Origin: an uncultured Anderseniella sp.
GTDB taxonomy: Bacteria; Pseudomonadota; Alphaproteobacteria; Rhizobiales; Aestuariivirgaceae
NCBI GenBank assembly: GCA_947488295.1
Contig: CANKYU010000005.1
Coordinates: forward strand, 186,001-250,000
DNA: 64,000 nucleotides
Reading direction: 5' to 3'
A program made the translations under genes and the position numbers. The notes beneath the pieces are model-generated. The model saw nothing but the letters and a program-made list of their open reading frames with translations, had not been told where the DNA came from and did no database searches. Positions 43,101 through 51,506 of this stretch are shown here, piece by piece; positions within the stretch are counted from its first letter, which is position 1; every line of letters begins with the position of its first letter.

Positions 43101-43686
43101 CGGCAACCTGCTGGGCGAAGAACAGTCCGGCCACATCAAGGAAGTCGGTTTTGAACTGTACCAGCATATGCTGGAAGAAGCTGTTGCGTCCCTGCGTTCC
43201 GGTGAGCTTGACATCGAAGCCGACGGCCAGTGGTCACCACAGATCAATGTTGGAACATCTGTTCTGCTGCCTGAGAGCTTCATCCCCGACCTGCAGGTTC
43301 GCCTTGGCGTCTACCGGCGGATGGCTGATCTGCCGACGCAGGAGGAACTTGACGGGTTTGCAGCAGAACTGCAGGACAGGTTTGGACGCCTGCCTGAAGA
43401 GGTCGAGCACCTGATTGACATTGTGTCGGTCAAGTTGTTGTGCCGCACCGCCAATGTCTCGAATATCGATGCCGGACCCAAGGGAGCCGTGTTCACGTTC
43501 AGGGACGGCAAATTCCCCAACCCGGACGCACTGGTGCAGTGGATCAACGACCAGGGCAGCCGGGCCAAGATTCGGCCTGACATGAAACTGGTGATCATCA
43601 GGACCTGGGAAACCCCTGCCGACAGGCTGGCCGGAACACGCCAGCTCATGCAGACACTGGTGAAACTGGCGCAACCGGAGAGCTAG
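40192..43686 (+). CDS. mfd: Transcription-repair coupling factor
   Basis: 1164 aa, typical length. The UvrB-like N-terminal region (to about 330; PAWDCLPYDRVSP) is followed by the RNA-polymerase-interacting domain (about 490-560; LVVHVDHGIGRFEGL). The RecG-like translocase has Walker A CGDVGFGKTE (about 640), DEEQHFGV, TATPIPRTLQ and QIRGRVGRS, and the TRCF C-terminal domain completes it. It displaces stalled RNA polymerase and recruits UvrA to transcription-blocking lesions. Coupled to sdhE by a 4-bp overlap. Confidence 0.98.
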   Translation: MKPIELKSAIGTPGKVIVSGAPEGIDGKVAGEIARLAEDRLVVHVARDDQRASMIGEAISFFAPGVNIIQFPAWDCLPYDRVSPVADILARRMSALTQLAAGKVEKPAVVLTTANAIVQKVPPRDVIRSASFEAQPGNRVDTKELQEYLAINGFSRTGTVVDPGDFAIRGGIIDIYPPGSEEPVRLDFFGDTLESIRSFDARSQRTTGQLHGLKLDAASEVLLNTETISRFRTAYTAQFSGTGMNDAVYEAVSAGRRYQGVEHWLALFYDKLETVLDYAGNCVLTMDHLADESIEARNAQIDEYYQARIEALNKDTFGAPVYKPLPPEKMFLTGEAWSDIAAQYPVIALTPFEAPEASTLRVISAQGRQGRSFAAERAEAGRNVYDAVVDHVRAQQKSGKRVLLAAWTEGSRDRLLGILKDHDLGLVVSAKDGPEALKRSRDMVSVVVLGLEHGFETDDLAVIAEQDILGDRLVRRGKRQRKASDFISELASLNSGDLVVHVDHGIGRFEGLKVIDVQGAPHDCLFLQYHGGDRLFLPVENIELLSRYGSDEAGVNLDKLGGVAWQARKARLKERVREIASQLIKTAAQRELRDGEVLSLPDGIYDEFASRFPYEETEDQLTAIDAVVSDLSRGRPMDRLICGDVGFGKTEVALRSAFIAVMAGKQVAVVVPTTLLARQHYATFTERFKGLPVRIAQASRLVSRKDVNEAKTGISDGTVDIMIGTHALLAEDVKFRDLGLLIIDEEQHFGVKHKEKLKEMRADVHVLTLTATPIPRTLQLALSGVRELSLITTPPLDRLAVRTYISPFDPVIIRETLLRELYRGGQSFYVVPRISDLSVVGDFLKAQVPEVKFAVANGRMAPTELDDIMTGFYDRKYDVLLATTIIESGLDIPTANTLIVHRSDMFGLAQLYQIRGRVGRSKQRAYALFTVPANKTLTGPAEKRLKVLQSLDSLGAGFTLASHDLDIRGGGNLLGEEQSGHIKEVGFELYQHMLEEAVASLRSGELDIEADGQWSPQINVGTSVLLPESFIPDLQVRLGVYRRMADLPTQEELDGFAAELQDRFGRLPEEVEHLIDIVSVKLLCRTANVSNIDAGPKGAVFTFRDGKFPNPDALVQWINDQGSRAKIRPDMKLVIIRTWETPADRLAGTRQLMQTLVKLAQPES

Positions 43687-43699
43687 TATGGAGTGCTGG

Positions 43700-43826
43700 C
43701 CACGGTGCGTGCCTGGATCCTCGTCACAAGGCCGAGGATGACACTTAGTGAGGGGTTAAGGGCCGTGTATCTCGACAATTGTCATCCTTGGGCTTGTCCC
43801 AAGGATCCATCCGTACGGTGCCGTGG
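43700..43826. repeat. RIME-like palindromic intergenic repeat
   Basis: About 127 bp between convergent mfd and the DsbA-like gene, bounded by CCACGG/CCGTGG. Two internal hairpins are present: ATCCTCG/CGAGGAT (43717-43723 with 43733-43739), and CCTTGGG/CCCAAGG (about 43785-43803). The arms TGGATCC (43714) and GGATCCA (43803) pair across the element. The layout of two large palindromes in about 110-130 bp matches the Rhizobium-specific intergenic mosaic element (RIME) class, a non-coding repeat common between genes. It may also act as a bidirectional 3'-end structure. Confidence 0.65.
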
Positions 43827-43842
43827 ATAACAGCGGGACGTT

Positions 43843-44517
43843 CTAGGCATTACCGGCAGGCGCTGAGCGTTCCTTTGCCACCTCGGCAATGGCCTGCGCG
43901 ATCGCCTCGGGTTCACGCGCGCCCATGACAGCGTACCTGCTGCCGATGATGAAGGCCGGCACGCCGGTTACGCCCATCTGCTGAGCCTGGGAAATTTCCG
44001 CCTTGGTTTCTTCCAGGTCTGCATCGCTTTCAAGCAGGCGTTCCACCACCGCGCGTTCAAGGCCCGCTTCAACAGCGGCATCAGCCAGCACTTTCTTGTC
44101 GGTCAGGTTGGCGCCTTCGACGAAGTACAACTGAAACAGTCGTTCGACAGCGGCATCCTGCACGCCTTCGGTCATGGCCCAGCGAATGATACGGTGTGCA
44201 TTCAGCGTATTTGGCGAAATGCTTATCTTGTCAAACTCGAACGGGATTTCTTCGTCCTTGCCGGCTGCACGTACCGGGCCGTAAACCTGGGCAGCCTGTT
44301 CATCGGAGCCGAACTTGTTGCGCAGGTATTCCTTCCGGTCCATGCCGGATTCCGGAATGGTATTATCCAGTTGATAAGGACGCCAGCGGATGTCCACGGC
44401 CACATCGGGAACCATGGCGAGAGCCCTCTCCAGACGCCGCTTGCCGATATAGCACCAGGGGCACATTACATCGGAAATCACGTCAATCTCGATAATATCG
44501 GCTGGTTCAGTCGTCAT
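43843..44517 (-). CDS. DsbA-family oxidoreductase (FrnE / 2-hydroxychromene-2-carboxylate isomerase-like)
   Basis: 224 aa from the ATG at 44517 (AAGGA 8 nt upstream). Thioredoxin fold with CPWC (C19-C22; ISDVMCPWCYIGKRRLERAL), a helical insertion, and the cis-Pro region GVTGVPAFIIGSRYAVMGA. No signal peptide, so cytosolic, as for FrnE and GST-kappa-like enzymes. It may be a disulfide isomerase or a glutathione-dependent isomerase. The start overlaps the upstream acyl-CoA ligase stop by 11 bp, so it is translationally coupled to it. Confidence 0.87.
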   Translation of the reverse strand: MTTEPADIIEIDVISDVMCPWCYIGKRRLERALAMVPDVAVDIRWRPYQLDNTIPESGMDRKEYLRNKFGSDEQAAQVYGPVRAAGKDEEIPFEFDKISISPNTLNAHRIIRWAMTEGVQDAAVERLFQLYFVEGANLTDKKVLADAAVEAGLERAVVERLLESDADLEETKAEISQAQQMGVTGVPAFIIGSRYAVMGAREPEAIAQAIAEVAKERSAPAGNA

Positions 44518-46060
44518 TGGCGTGATCCTTGGCTTGCTTGAGCAGAGATGACAGGTTCTTTCTGATAATCTTGCCATTGCTGGATTGCGGCAGGGCCTCT
44601 ACAAAAAACACCTGCTTCGGCACCTTGTAGCGTGCCAGGGAGTTGGATGCAAAATCGATAACGTCAGACGCCGTCAAAGTTTCGTGTTCGCGCATGACCA
44701 CGAATGCCGTGACCAGTTTCATGCCGGGGTTCAGTTCAACCTCGGTAACGCCTGCCTGCTGAATGGCTGGATGACGCATGATGGCAACTTCAACCTCCAG
44801 TGGTGAAATGCGATAGCCGAACGATGTCATCACATCATCATTGCGGCCTTCATACCAGATGTAGCCGTCGTCATCGAAGTGCCCGAGATCTCCTCCCACG
44901 AACCAGTCACCGCGATACACCGTCTGGTCTTCGTCCGGACGGTTCCAGTAGCGCAACATCATGCCGGGGTCAGAGCGGTGGACGGCAATCAGTCCGGTTT
45001 CACCAGCCTGCAAGGGCTCGTCGTCGCCGGAAACCGGCAAGATGCAGACGCTGCGGCCCGGTTGTGGTTTTCCGGGGCTGCCCGGTTTTGTGGGCACCTG
45101 TGGCGAACTGGAAATGTAAGTCGATATCTCGCTCATGCCGAGGGCTTCATAAAGCGCAATGCCGGTTGTCTCGAGCCACTCCTTCTGCAAACCGGGGAAG
45201 ATCGCTTCTCCCGCCGTCAGGCCGTGGCGGAGGGTGCCGATGGTATCTGGTGACAAACCGCCATCGCTGAGCATCTGGCGGTACAATGCCGGTACCGAAG
45301 CCATGATGGTGGGATTGAGGTCTGCGATCAGCTTGAGCCAGATCGACCGGTCACGCGGCCCGGTATAGACGATGGAACTTGCGCCGTTTGCCCACGGGTC
45401 AAACAGGGCGGTGCCCAGGGTGTACGTCCAGTTGAACGCACCTGTGTGCAGGATGGTGTCTTCGGGAGTTAAATCATACCAGCCTTTGTACATGGGGCGG
45501 CGTCCCCATACGGCGCGCTGGGCATGCAGCACGCCCTTTGGGCGGCCCGAGGTGCCGGACGTGTACACCATATAAGCGGGTGTCGTGGCAGTGGTGTCGG
45601 CATAATGGCCGCGCTGCCCGGATTTGAATGCGGCAATGTCTCGCGGGGTGATCAGCCTGCAGCCCACTGGCAAATCAGGCAGGTCAAGCACGCCGTCATG
45701 GACTATGGCAGCTGCCTGGCTGTCGGCCAGAACGAAAGATATCTCGTCAGCCGACAACATGGATGAGGCCGGTATCGGCACCAGTTCCGCAGCGTTGGCG
45801 GCAAAGAACACGGCTGCGTAGTCAAAACTGTTGCCCATGCGGATCAGTATCCGGGCGCCGCGATCAAATCCGAGCAGTCTGAAGGCGGACGCCAGACGAA
45901 GTACGATATCCTCGATCTCGGCAAAGGTCAGTGTCTGATAGCTCGAGCCATCTGCGATTGTAAGCGCCGTCTTGTCGGCCCGTTCCCGGGCGCTCTGAGC
46001 AAGGCAATAACGCGACAGGTTGAACCTGGATGGCGGCAGTTCCCCGTTAAAGCCTGTCAT
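44507..46060 (-). CDS. AMP-dependent acyl-CoA synthetase/ligase
   Basis: 517 aa. ANL superfamily motifs: P-loop-like YMVYTSGTSGRPKGV (about 167-181), GAFNWTYTLG, YEALGMSEIS (A5), GDLGHFDDDGYIWYEGRNDDV (A7-A8 hinge) and the adenylating lysine in SSNGKIIRKNL. The pattern is nearest to medium-chain or aromatic acyl-CoA ligases (benzoate-CoA ligase group). It activates a carboxylic acid to its CoA ester. It overlaps the upstream binding-protein gene by ATGA and the downstream DsbA-like gene by 11 bp, a tight three-gene unit, suggesting the imported compound is activated here (inference). Confidence 0.9.
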   Translation of the reverse strand: MTGFNGELPPSRFNLSRYCLAQSARERADKTALTIADGSSYQTLTFAEIEDIVLRLASAFRLLGFDRGARILIRMGNSFDYAAVFFAANAAELVPIPASSMLSADEISFVLADSQAAAIVHDGVLDLPDLPVGCRLITPRDIAAFKSGQRGHYADTTATTPAYMVYTSGTSGRPKGVLHAQRAVWGRRPMYKGWYDLTPEDTILHTGAFNWTYTLGTALFDPWANGASSIVYTGPRDRSIWLKLIADLNPTIMASVPALYRQMLSDGGLSPDTIGTLRHGLTAGEAIFPGLQKEWLETTGIALYEALGMSEISTYISSSPQVPTKPGSPGKPQPGRSVCILPVSGDDEPLQAGETGLIAVHRSDPGMMLRYWNRPDEDQTVYRGDWFVGGDLGHFDDDGYIWYEGRNDDVMTSFGYRISPLEVEVAIMRHPAIQQAGVTEVELNPGMKLVTAFVVMREHETLTASDVIDFASNSLARYKVPKQVFFVEALPQSSNGKIIRKNLSSLLKQAKDHANDD

Positions 46061-47838
46061 TGATTTTCAATCCAGCCGGTTTCGGGAAGGAAACCGGCAA
46101 GCGAGGGTTCTGCCGGGCGTTTGACCTGGTTCCACCGTGCCAGCCATTGACCGGGGGGATGGAACAATTGCAGTGCATAGTGACCTTCCAGCAACAAGCG
46201 GTCCAGGCCGCGTGCCGCGTCGTCAAAGGCCTGTTTGTTCCGGGCCGCAAGCAACAAGGTAATCATCTTGTCGATAGCGGGGTCATCGGCTCCCATATAG
46301 TTGCGGGTGCCTTCCTGCCTGCGTCCCTGAGACCCCCAGTAAAACGTCTGTTCGTTGCCTGGTGACAGGGAATTGGACCAGACAAACGGGATCATATCGA
46401 AGTCGTAGGTCTGCAGACGCCGCTGGAACTGCGCGGAGTCAACCTGTCTGATGTTCATGTCCACGCCGATGGTTCGCAACATGCGTTGCCATGCCAGCGC
46501 GATCCGTTCCTGCGGCCTGGTCGCCACCGTTATCTCAAAGGAAAAGGTCTGACCGGCTTTATCTGTGATACCTGCGGTTCCGGTTTTCCATCCGGCTTCT
46601 GTCAGCAGTTTCAGTGCCTTGCGGAGGTTTTTTCTGTCCCGCCCGGTTCCGTCGGAAACGGGGAGGGAAAAAGTGCCGTCCAGGATGCCAGGCCGGATAT
46701 TCGCGCCAGCCTGTTTGAGCATTTCACGTTCGCCGGCACTGGCAGGATGGCCAATGGCGCTGAGATCAGAGCCATGGAAAAACCCCTGTGTGCGCTGCAT
46801 CTTGTCGTGGAACAGGTTCTTGTTGATCCATTCAAAGTCAAAGGTAAGGATCAGGGCTTCACGAACCCGCTTGTCCGAAAAAAGCGCCCGACGGGTATTG
46901 AAAACCAGTGACCAGGCTGGTTTTGGCAGACCGACCGTTACGGTCTCCAGGGTTACCGGTTTGTCTTTGATGTCCGTATAACCAACCGCCCAGCGCGATG
47001 CATCGCCTTCGGTCCTCAGCAATGCCTCGCCTTTCTTGAAGGCCTCGAAAGCACCCTGGGTATCGCGGTAGTAGTCGTACCGGATGGTGTCGTAGTTGAA
47101 CTGTCCGCGCGCACTGGGCAGGTCCTTTGCCCAGTAATCCGGGTTGCGCCGGTAGATGACGTGATCGCCGGCATCGATCTTGTCGAACACATAGGGACCG
47201 GAACCGATGAGCTTGTCCAGGGTGGTCTGCTCGAAGTCACGGGTCTCGAATACGTGCTTGGGAAGCACAGGCATGAGACCGATAATGAGCGCCAGTTCAC
47301 GATCACCGGGTTCAAGCTTCATCCGGACCGTGAGGGCGTCCGGGGTCTCGGTGGAGATCACCTTTGAATAATAGGTCCTGTGATTGGGACGTCCATGATC
47401 GCGCAGTGTCTCCAGCGAGTAGACAATATCATCGGCCTGTACAGGCTCTCCATCTGAGAACCTGGCCTTTGGATTGATGTGGAATGTTACCTCGGTACGC
47501 TCCGCGTTGACGTCGATGGTCTCGGCAATATGACCATACAGTGTAAACGGTTCCGCATCCGAGCGCGCCAGCAGGCTCTCAAATACCAGCTTGCGCGGTC
47601 CGGCCACCGACTGGCCCTTGATGATGAATGGATTCACGCTGTCAAAGCTCCCGGTTCTCGCGGTACGAAAAGCGCCGCCCTTTGGAGCGTCGGGATTGAC
47701 ATAGGGAAAATGGGTATAGTCAGCCGGCAGTGCAGGTTCACCCTGCATGGCGATGGCGTGTTTGGGTTCAGCCTGCACCGGCAGCGCCAGCGCCAGCCAC
47801 ACCACGCATGCGTAAAGCACTGTGAGCATCGTATTCAT
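46057..47838 (-). CDS. Extracellular solute-binding protein family 5 (YejA-like peptide/oligosaccharide type)
   Basis: 593 aa. Signal peptide to about residue 23 (VQA|EP). The mature part has the YejA-group markers HFPYVNPDAPKGGAFRTARTGSFDSVNPFI, then the SBP_bac_5 core (RFSDGEPVQADDIVYSLE, GSGPYVFDKIDAGDHVIYRRNPDYW), ending near the C-terminus. Such proteins deliver oligopeptides or antibiotic peptides to YejBEF-type ABC importers. The permease and ATPase genes are not here; instead the gene is coupled by ATGA to an acyl-CoA ligase gene, an unusual neighbour. Confidence 0.9.
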   Translation of the reverse strand: MNTMLTVLYACVVWLALALPVQAEPKHAIAMQGEPALPADYTHFPYVNPDAPKGGAFRTARTGSFDSVNPFIIKGQSVAGPRKLVFESLLARSDAEPFTLYGHIAETIDVNAERTEVTFHINPKARFSDGEPVQADDIVYSLETLRDHGRPNHRTYYSKVISTETPDALTVRMKLEPGDRELALIIGLMPVLPKHVFETRDFEQTTLDKLIGSGPYVFDKIDAGDHVIYRRNPDYWAKDLPSARGQFNYDTIRYDYYRDTQGAFEAFKKGEALLRTEGDASRWAVGYTDIKDKPVTLETVTVGLPKPAWSLVFNTRRALFSDKRVREALILTFDFEWINKNLFHDKMQRTQGFFHGSDLSAIGHPASAGEREMLKQAGANIRPGILDGTFSLPVSDGTGRDRKNLRKALKLLTEAGWKTGTAGITDKAGQTFSFEITVATRPQERIALAWQRMLRTIGVDMNIRQVDSAQFQRRLQTYDFDMIPFVWSNSLSPGNEQTFYWGSQGRRQEGTRNYMGADDPAIDKMITLLLAARNKQAFDDAARGLDRLLLEGHYALQLFHPPGQWLARWNQVKRPAEPSLAGFLPETGWIENQ

Positions 47839-47899
47839 GCTGACAATCTAGAGCGGATTCGCGCCAAAAAGCGACAGAAACCATTGCGCAAAAAAGGTA

Positions 47900-48241
47900 T
47901 TAGTGGGTCGCGCTGTCACGCGGCAGGTAGGTATGCCGTTCGGGATCATAGGTTTCGAAAAATTCCGGGATCTGCGGATGGCGAACCGGATCGCCTGTGT
48001 CGTCGGCGAGCAGGTTCTGCTCCGATACATAGGCTATGTACTCGGTCTCTTCATTCTCGGCCAGCAGATGATAAAACGGCTGGTCCTTCGAAGGACGGGT
48101 TTCTTCGGGAATTGAATCCCACCATTCCTCGGTGTTGGAGAAAGTGGGATCTACATCGAAAATCACACCGCGAAACGGGAACAGGCGGTGCTTTACCACC
48201 TGTCCGATACCGAATCGTGCCTGTCTGTTGATCGCGATCAT
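47900..48241 (-). CDS. hspQ: Heat shock protein HspQ
   Basis: 113 aa. Matches the HspQ/YccV hemimethylated-DNA-binding family: ARFGIGQVVKHRLFPFRGVIFDVDPTF near the N-terminus, PFYHLLAENEETEYIAYVSEQNLL in the middle. In enterobacteria HspQ modulates Lon proteolysis and DnaA stability. It stands alone, 61 bp upstream of the binding-protein gene on the same strand. Confidence 0.92.
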   Translation of the reverse strand: MIAINRQARFGIGQVVKHRLFPFRGVIFDVDPTFSNTEEWWDSIPEETRPSKDQPFYHLLAENEETEYIAYVSEQNLLADDTGDPVRHPQIPEFFETYDPERHTYLPRDSATH

Positions 48242-48322
48242 CGCCTATAAATGCATCCAATTGCGACTTGATTCAAGCGCGGTTCAAAAAATTAAGTTGA
48301 TAGTTACTGAACGACACGTCGA

Positions 48323-49378
48323 TCATATTCCATAAACTTCCGCCATTTCCGGCTCCTTGGCCGCAACCAGACGTGCCAGATCAGCAATCACGCGAGCCTG
48401 TTTCCAGGTGGCGTCATCCTGCATCTTGCCATCGATCATGACGGCACCGGTACCATCCGGCATGGCTTCCAGAATTCTCAATGCGAACTTCACTTCGTCC
48501 GGGTCCGGTGAAAACACCCGTTTGGCAATCTCCACCTGGGACGGGTGCAGCGACCACGCTCCCAGGCAGCCCTGCAGGAACGCGTTGCGGAACTGCGCCT
48601 CACATGCATCAGGGTCTGAAAAATCGCCAAACGGTCCGTAAAAAGCCTTGATGCCGTTGGCCGCACAGGCATCCACCATCTTGCCGACGGTGTAGTGCCA
48701 CAGGTCCTGCTGGTAGAACGGACGGGCTGAACTGGTGCGCACGCCATTGCCTGCGCCGTCTGCCAGAACCCCATAGTGGGGATGGCCACCGCCGACACGG
48801 GTGGTCTTCATGCCACGTGACGCTGCAAGGTCAGCCGGGCCCAATGACATGCCATGCATGCGCGGGCTTGCCGCTGCAATCTCCTCAACATTCTTGACGC
48901 CCTGTGCGGTTTCCAGAATGGCGTGGATCATGATCGGACGGTCAATGCCGGCGCGGGCCTCCAGTTGTGCGAGCAACTGGTCCAGGTAGTGGATGTCCCA
49001 GGCGCCCTCGACTTTCGGCAGCATCATCACATCCAGCTTGTTGCCGGCTTCCAGCACGGTCTGAGTGATGTCATCAAGTGCCCACGGGCTGTTCAGGCAG
49101 TTGATGCGCGTCCACAGGCCGGTTGCGCCATAGTCATGTGCCAGCGCCATTTCGATAAAGCCTTCGCGGGCTGCAATCTTGTCATCGGCGGGAATGGCGT
49201 CTTCCAGATTTCCAAGGATTACATCGACTTGCGGGATAAGGCTTGCCACCTTGTTTCGCATTTTCTCAATCTGTGGCGGCAGGAAATGGATCATCCGCTC
49301 AATTTTGACAGGAAGGTCGCGCATTGGGTCAGGAGCGCCGATGGCAAGCGGCTTATAGAACTGCGATGGAAGTTTCAT
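48323..49378 (-). CDS. Malyl-CoA / beta-methylmalyl-CoA lyase (Chloroflexus-type)
   Basis: 351 aa from the ATG at 49378, which has AGG four nt upstream and aligns with known family N-termini. HpcH/HpaI-CitE superfamily TIM barrel: GNLEDAIPADDK (metal-binding Asp/Glu), LWTRINCLNSPW, MMLPKVEGAWD, HAILETAQGVKN, MHGMSLGPADLAASRGMKTTRVGGGHP, and FYGPFGDFSDPDACEAQFRNAFLQGCLGAWSLHPSQVEIAKRVF. From memory the whole chain tracks the malyl-CoA lyase of the Chloroflexus 3-hydroxypropionate bicycle closely. It cleaves malyl-CoA to acetyl-CoA and glyoxylate and acts on methylmalyl- or citramalyl-CoA. Divergent from a CaiB-family gene. Confidence 0.88.
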   Translation of the reverse strand: MKLPSQFYKPLAIGAPDPMRDLPVKIERMIHFLPPQIEKMRNKVASLIPQVDVILGNLEDAIPADDKIAAREGFIEMALAHDYGATGLWTRINCLNSPWALDDITQTVLEAGNKLDVMMLPKVEGAWDIHYLDQLLAQLEARAGIDRPIMIHAILETAQGVKNVEEIAAASPRMHGMSLGPADLAASRGMKTTRVGGGHPHYGVLADGAGNGVRTSSARPFYQQDLWHYTVGKMVDACAANGIKAFYGPFGDFSDPDACEAQFRNAFLQGCLGAWSLHPSQVEIAKRVFSPDPDEVKFALRILEAMPDGTGAVMIDGKMQDDATWKQARVIADLARLVAAKEPEMAEVYGI

Positions 49379-49484
49379 GGTACCTGCTGTCATTCAGGCC
49401 ATCAGCGGGCCTGTTCGAAAATTGTTGCGATGCACAAATTGTTTAGGCCAGCTTTCTCCACTCCACAATGGCTTATTTAAACTT

Positions 49485-49502
49485 TGCAATGTGCGTGTTG
49501 CA
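49485..49502. promoter_or_regulatory. Inverted repeat in the malyl-CoA lyase / CaiB divergent promoter region
   Basis: TGCAA (49485-49489) and TTGCA (49498-49502) separated by 8 bp, in the 189-bp space between the two divergent starts. A possible shared operator; short and unverified. Confidence 0.3.
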
Positions 49503-49567
49503 CGCAGTAGGTTTGGCCGCTACACGAATACAGGCATTTTGGTTTTCCGGGTCAGCATTTAAAGATC

Positions 49568-50713
49568 ATGACAGGCACATCAGCATCCGCACAGCCATTG
49601 AGCGGGATCAAGGTTCTCGACTTTTCGACACTGTTGCCAGGGCCTATGGCCACGCTGTTTCTCGTCGAAGCAGGGGCGCAGGTCATCAAGATTGAACGCC
49701 CCGGCGACGGCGAGGAAATGCGGTCCTATGAGCCGAAGTGGGGCAGGGAACCCGCCAGCTTCGCCATGCTCAACAGGGGCAAGCAGTCGCTGGCGCTGGA
49801 TTTGAAGTCCGATCGGCAACTGGAGTTTCTCCTGCCGCTGATCCGTGAGGCGGACGTTGTGGTCGAGCAGTTCCGTCCCGGTGTGATGGATCGGCTGGGG
49901 CTGGGTTACGATGCCATGGCCCTGGTCAATCCGGGGATCATCTACTGTTCCATTACCGGGTATGGCCAAACCGGTGACCGGACCCAGAAGACAGGGCATG
50001 ACCTGAACTATATCGGCGACACAGGATTGCTGTCGCTGAGTATGGGTCCCGAAGGCAATCCGACCGTACCGCCTTTTCTGGCGGCGGATATCGCGGGGGG
50101 GACCTACCCGGCGGTCGTAAACATCCTGCTGGCACTTTTGAACCGGGAAAAGACCGGCGAGGGCACACACATCGACATTGCCATGGCGGACAACATGTTC
50201 ATGCTGATGTGGTGGGCGATGGGTAACGGGCTTGCCACCGGGTTCTGGCCGTCAAACGGCAGCAGTCTTTTGACCGGCGGCTCACCTCGTTACCAGATCT
50301 ACCCGACATCAGACGGTCGGCATGTTGCCGTGGCAGCCCTTGAACAGAAGTTCTGGGACGGGTTTTGCCAGGCGGTCAAACTTGGCCCTGAATTCCACAA
50401 TGATCAGCAGGATCCCGCCGGCACGATCGAAGCGGTCAGATCGCTGATATCGGAATTTCCCGGATATCACTGGGAACCCATCCTGGCGCAGGCGAACTGC
50501 TGTTGCACGGTGGTGAAAACCCTGCCGGAAGCCATGCGCGACATGCATTTCCACGGCCGTGGCCTGTTTGACCATACGCTGGTCAATGAAGCAGGCGATA
50601 CCCTGCCGGCGACCCCGGTGGCGGTCGCGCCGCAGTTTCGCGGTGATGCCAGCGTTGAGAAGGCCGCACCCGGCGTAGGTGCCCACAACGATATCGTGCT
50701 CAATCAGAAGTAG
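49568..50713 (+). CDS. CaiB/BaiF family CoA-transferase or alpha-methylacyl-CoA racemase-like protein
   Basis: 381 aa. Family III CoA-transferase fold: LSGIKVLDFSTLLPGPMATLFLVEAGAQVIKIERPGDG at the N-terminus, LNRGKQSLALDLK, then GHDLNYIG with D145 (catalytic Asp of this family). The His-Asp pair in GHDxNY is as in alpha-methylacyl-CoA racemases, so it could be a racemase of a 2-methylacyl-CoA rather than a transferase. Next to malyl/methylmalyl-CoA lyase, it may handle a mesaconyl-, methylmalyl- or citramalyl-CoA intermediate (inference). Confidence 0.85.
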   Translation: MTGTSASAQPLSGIKVLDFSTLLPGPMATLFLVEAGAQVIKIERPGDGEEMRSYEPKWGREPASFAMLNRGKQSLALDLKSDRQLEFLLPLIREADVVVEQFRPGVMDRLGLGYDAMALVNPGIIYCSITGYGQTGDRTQKTGHDLNYIGDTGLLSLSMGPEGNPTVPPFLAADIAGGTYPAVVNILLALLNREKTGEGTHIDIAMADNMFMLMWWAMGNGLATGFWPSNGSSLLTGGSPRYQIYPTSDGRHVAVAALEQKFWDGFCQAVKLGPEFHNDQQDPAGTIEAVRSLISEFPGYHWEPILAQANCCCTVVKTLPEAMRDMHFHGRGLFDHTLVNEAGDTLPATPVAVAPQFRGDASVEKAAPGVGAHNDIVLNQK

Positions 50714-50775
50714 CACTAAGGCATAACTACAATTAGTTAGGCAGCCAACAGCTTCCCCTGACATGGAGAGACACA

Positions 50776-51315
50776 ATGGAGTTCTTCTCTGGCCATATCA
50801 GTCGGGAACAGGAGATCTGTGAACTTTTTTCAACGACCTTTGCGGCTTCAGAGGGCGCAGATGAAGGCAAAACTATCGGCCGGTTGGCAAACGATCTGAT
50901 GGATACAACACCGACCCAGGACCTGTTTGTCTTTTCAGCATACGATGGCCAGTCACTTATCGGTTGTATTTTCTTCTCCCGCCTGAGCTATGACCAGGAT
51001 GACCGCACAGTTTTTTTACTGTCTCCTGTGGCGGTAAAGACCGATCAGCAGAACAAGGGTGTCGGGCAGAAACTGCTGGTTTTCGGGTTGGACCAATTGC
51101 GCCGAAAAGGGGTTGATATTGCCATAACCTATGGTGACCCAAACTATTATCGCAAGGTCGGGTTCCGGCAGATCACTGAAGAGTTTGCCCAGGCCCCTGT
51201 TAGGCTGAATCAGCCACCGGGCTGGTTGGGACAATCGCTGACGGAAAAAGATATGGTGCCGTTGGCGGGTCCATCCCGCTGTGTCGAGGCGCTGAACAAG
51301 CCGGAACTCTGGTGA
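50776..51315 (+). CDS. GNAT family N-acetyltransferase
   Basis: 179 aa, RBS GGAGAG upstream. The acetyl-CoA-binding motif A is LSPVAVKTDQQNKGVGQKLLVFGLDQLRR (QxxGxG as QNKGVG, about 95-100), with the preceding strand GCIFFSRL and the later YYRKVGFRQ typical of the YhbS-like GNAT subgroup. Substrate unknown. It is 62 bp after the CaiB-family gene. Confidence 0.88.
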   Translation: MEFFSGHISREQEICELFSTTFAASEGADEGKTIGRLANDLMDTTPTQDLFVFSAYDGQSLIGCIFFSRLSYDQDDRTVFLLSPVAVKTDQQNKGVGQKLLVFGLDQLRRKGVDIAITYGDPNYYRKVGFRQITEEFAQAPVRLNQPPGWLGQSLTEKDMVPLAGPSRCVEALNKPELW

Positions 51316-51506
51316 CAATTGCGTGCGGCCTCGCAACATCCTTCTACTGCAGTTTTCAAGTGCTGCCGGTTTGCCAATCTCCGCTGTTCTTCGCGCTGCG
51401 GAGGAAAAGTGGATTGGGTCATCCCGCGACAACGATTCTTAGCTGATCTTCCGCCTGGGTCTCGTGTGAACTAGGATATTGCAAGTGCTACAAGGAGGTA
51501 TCTGCG

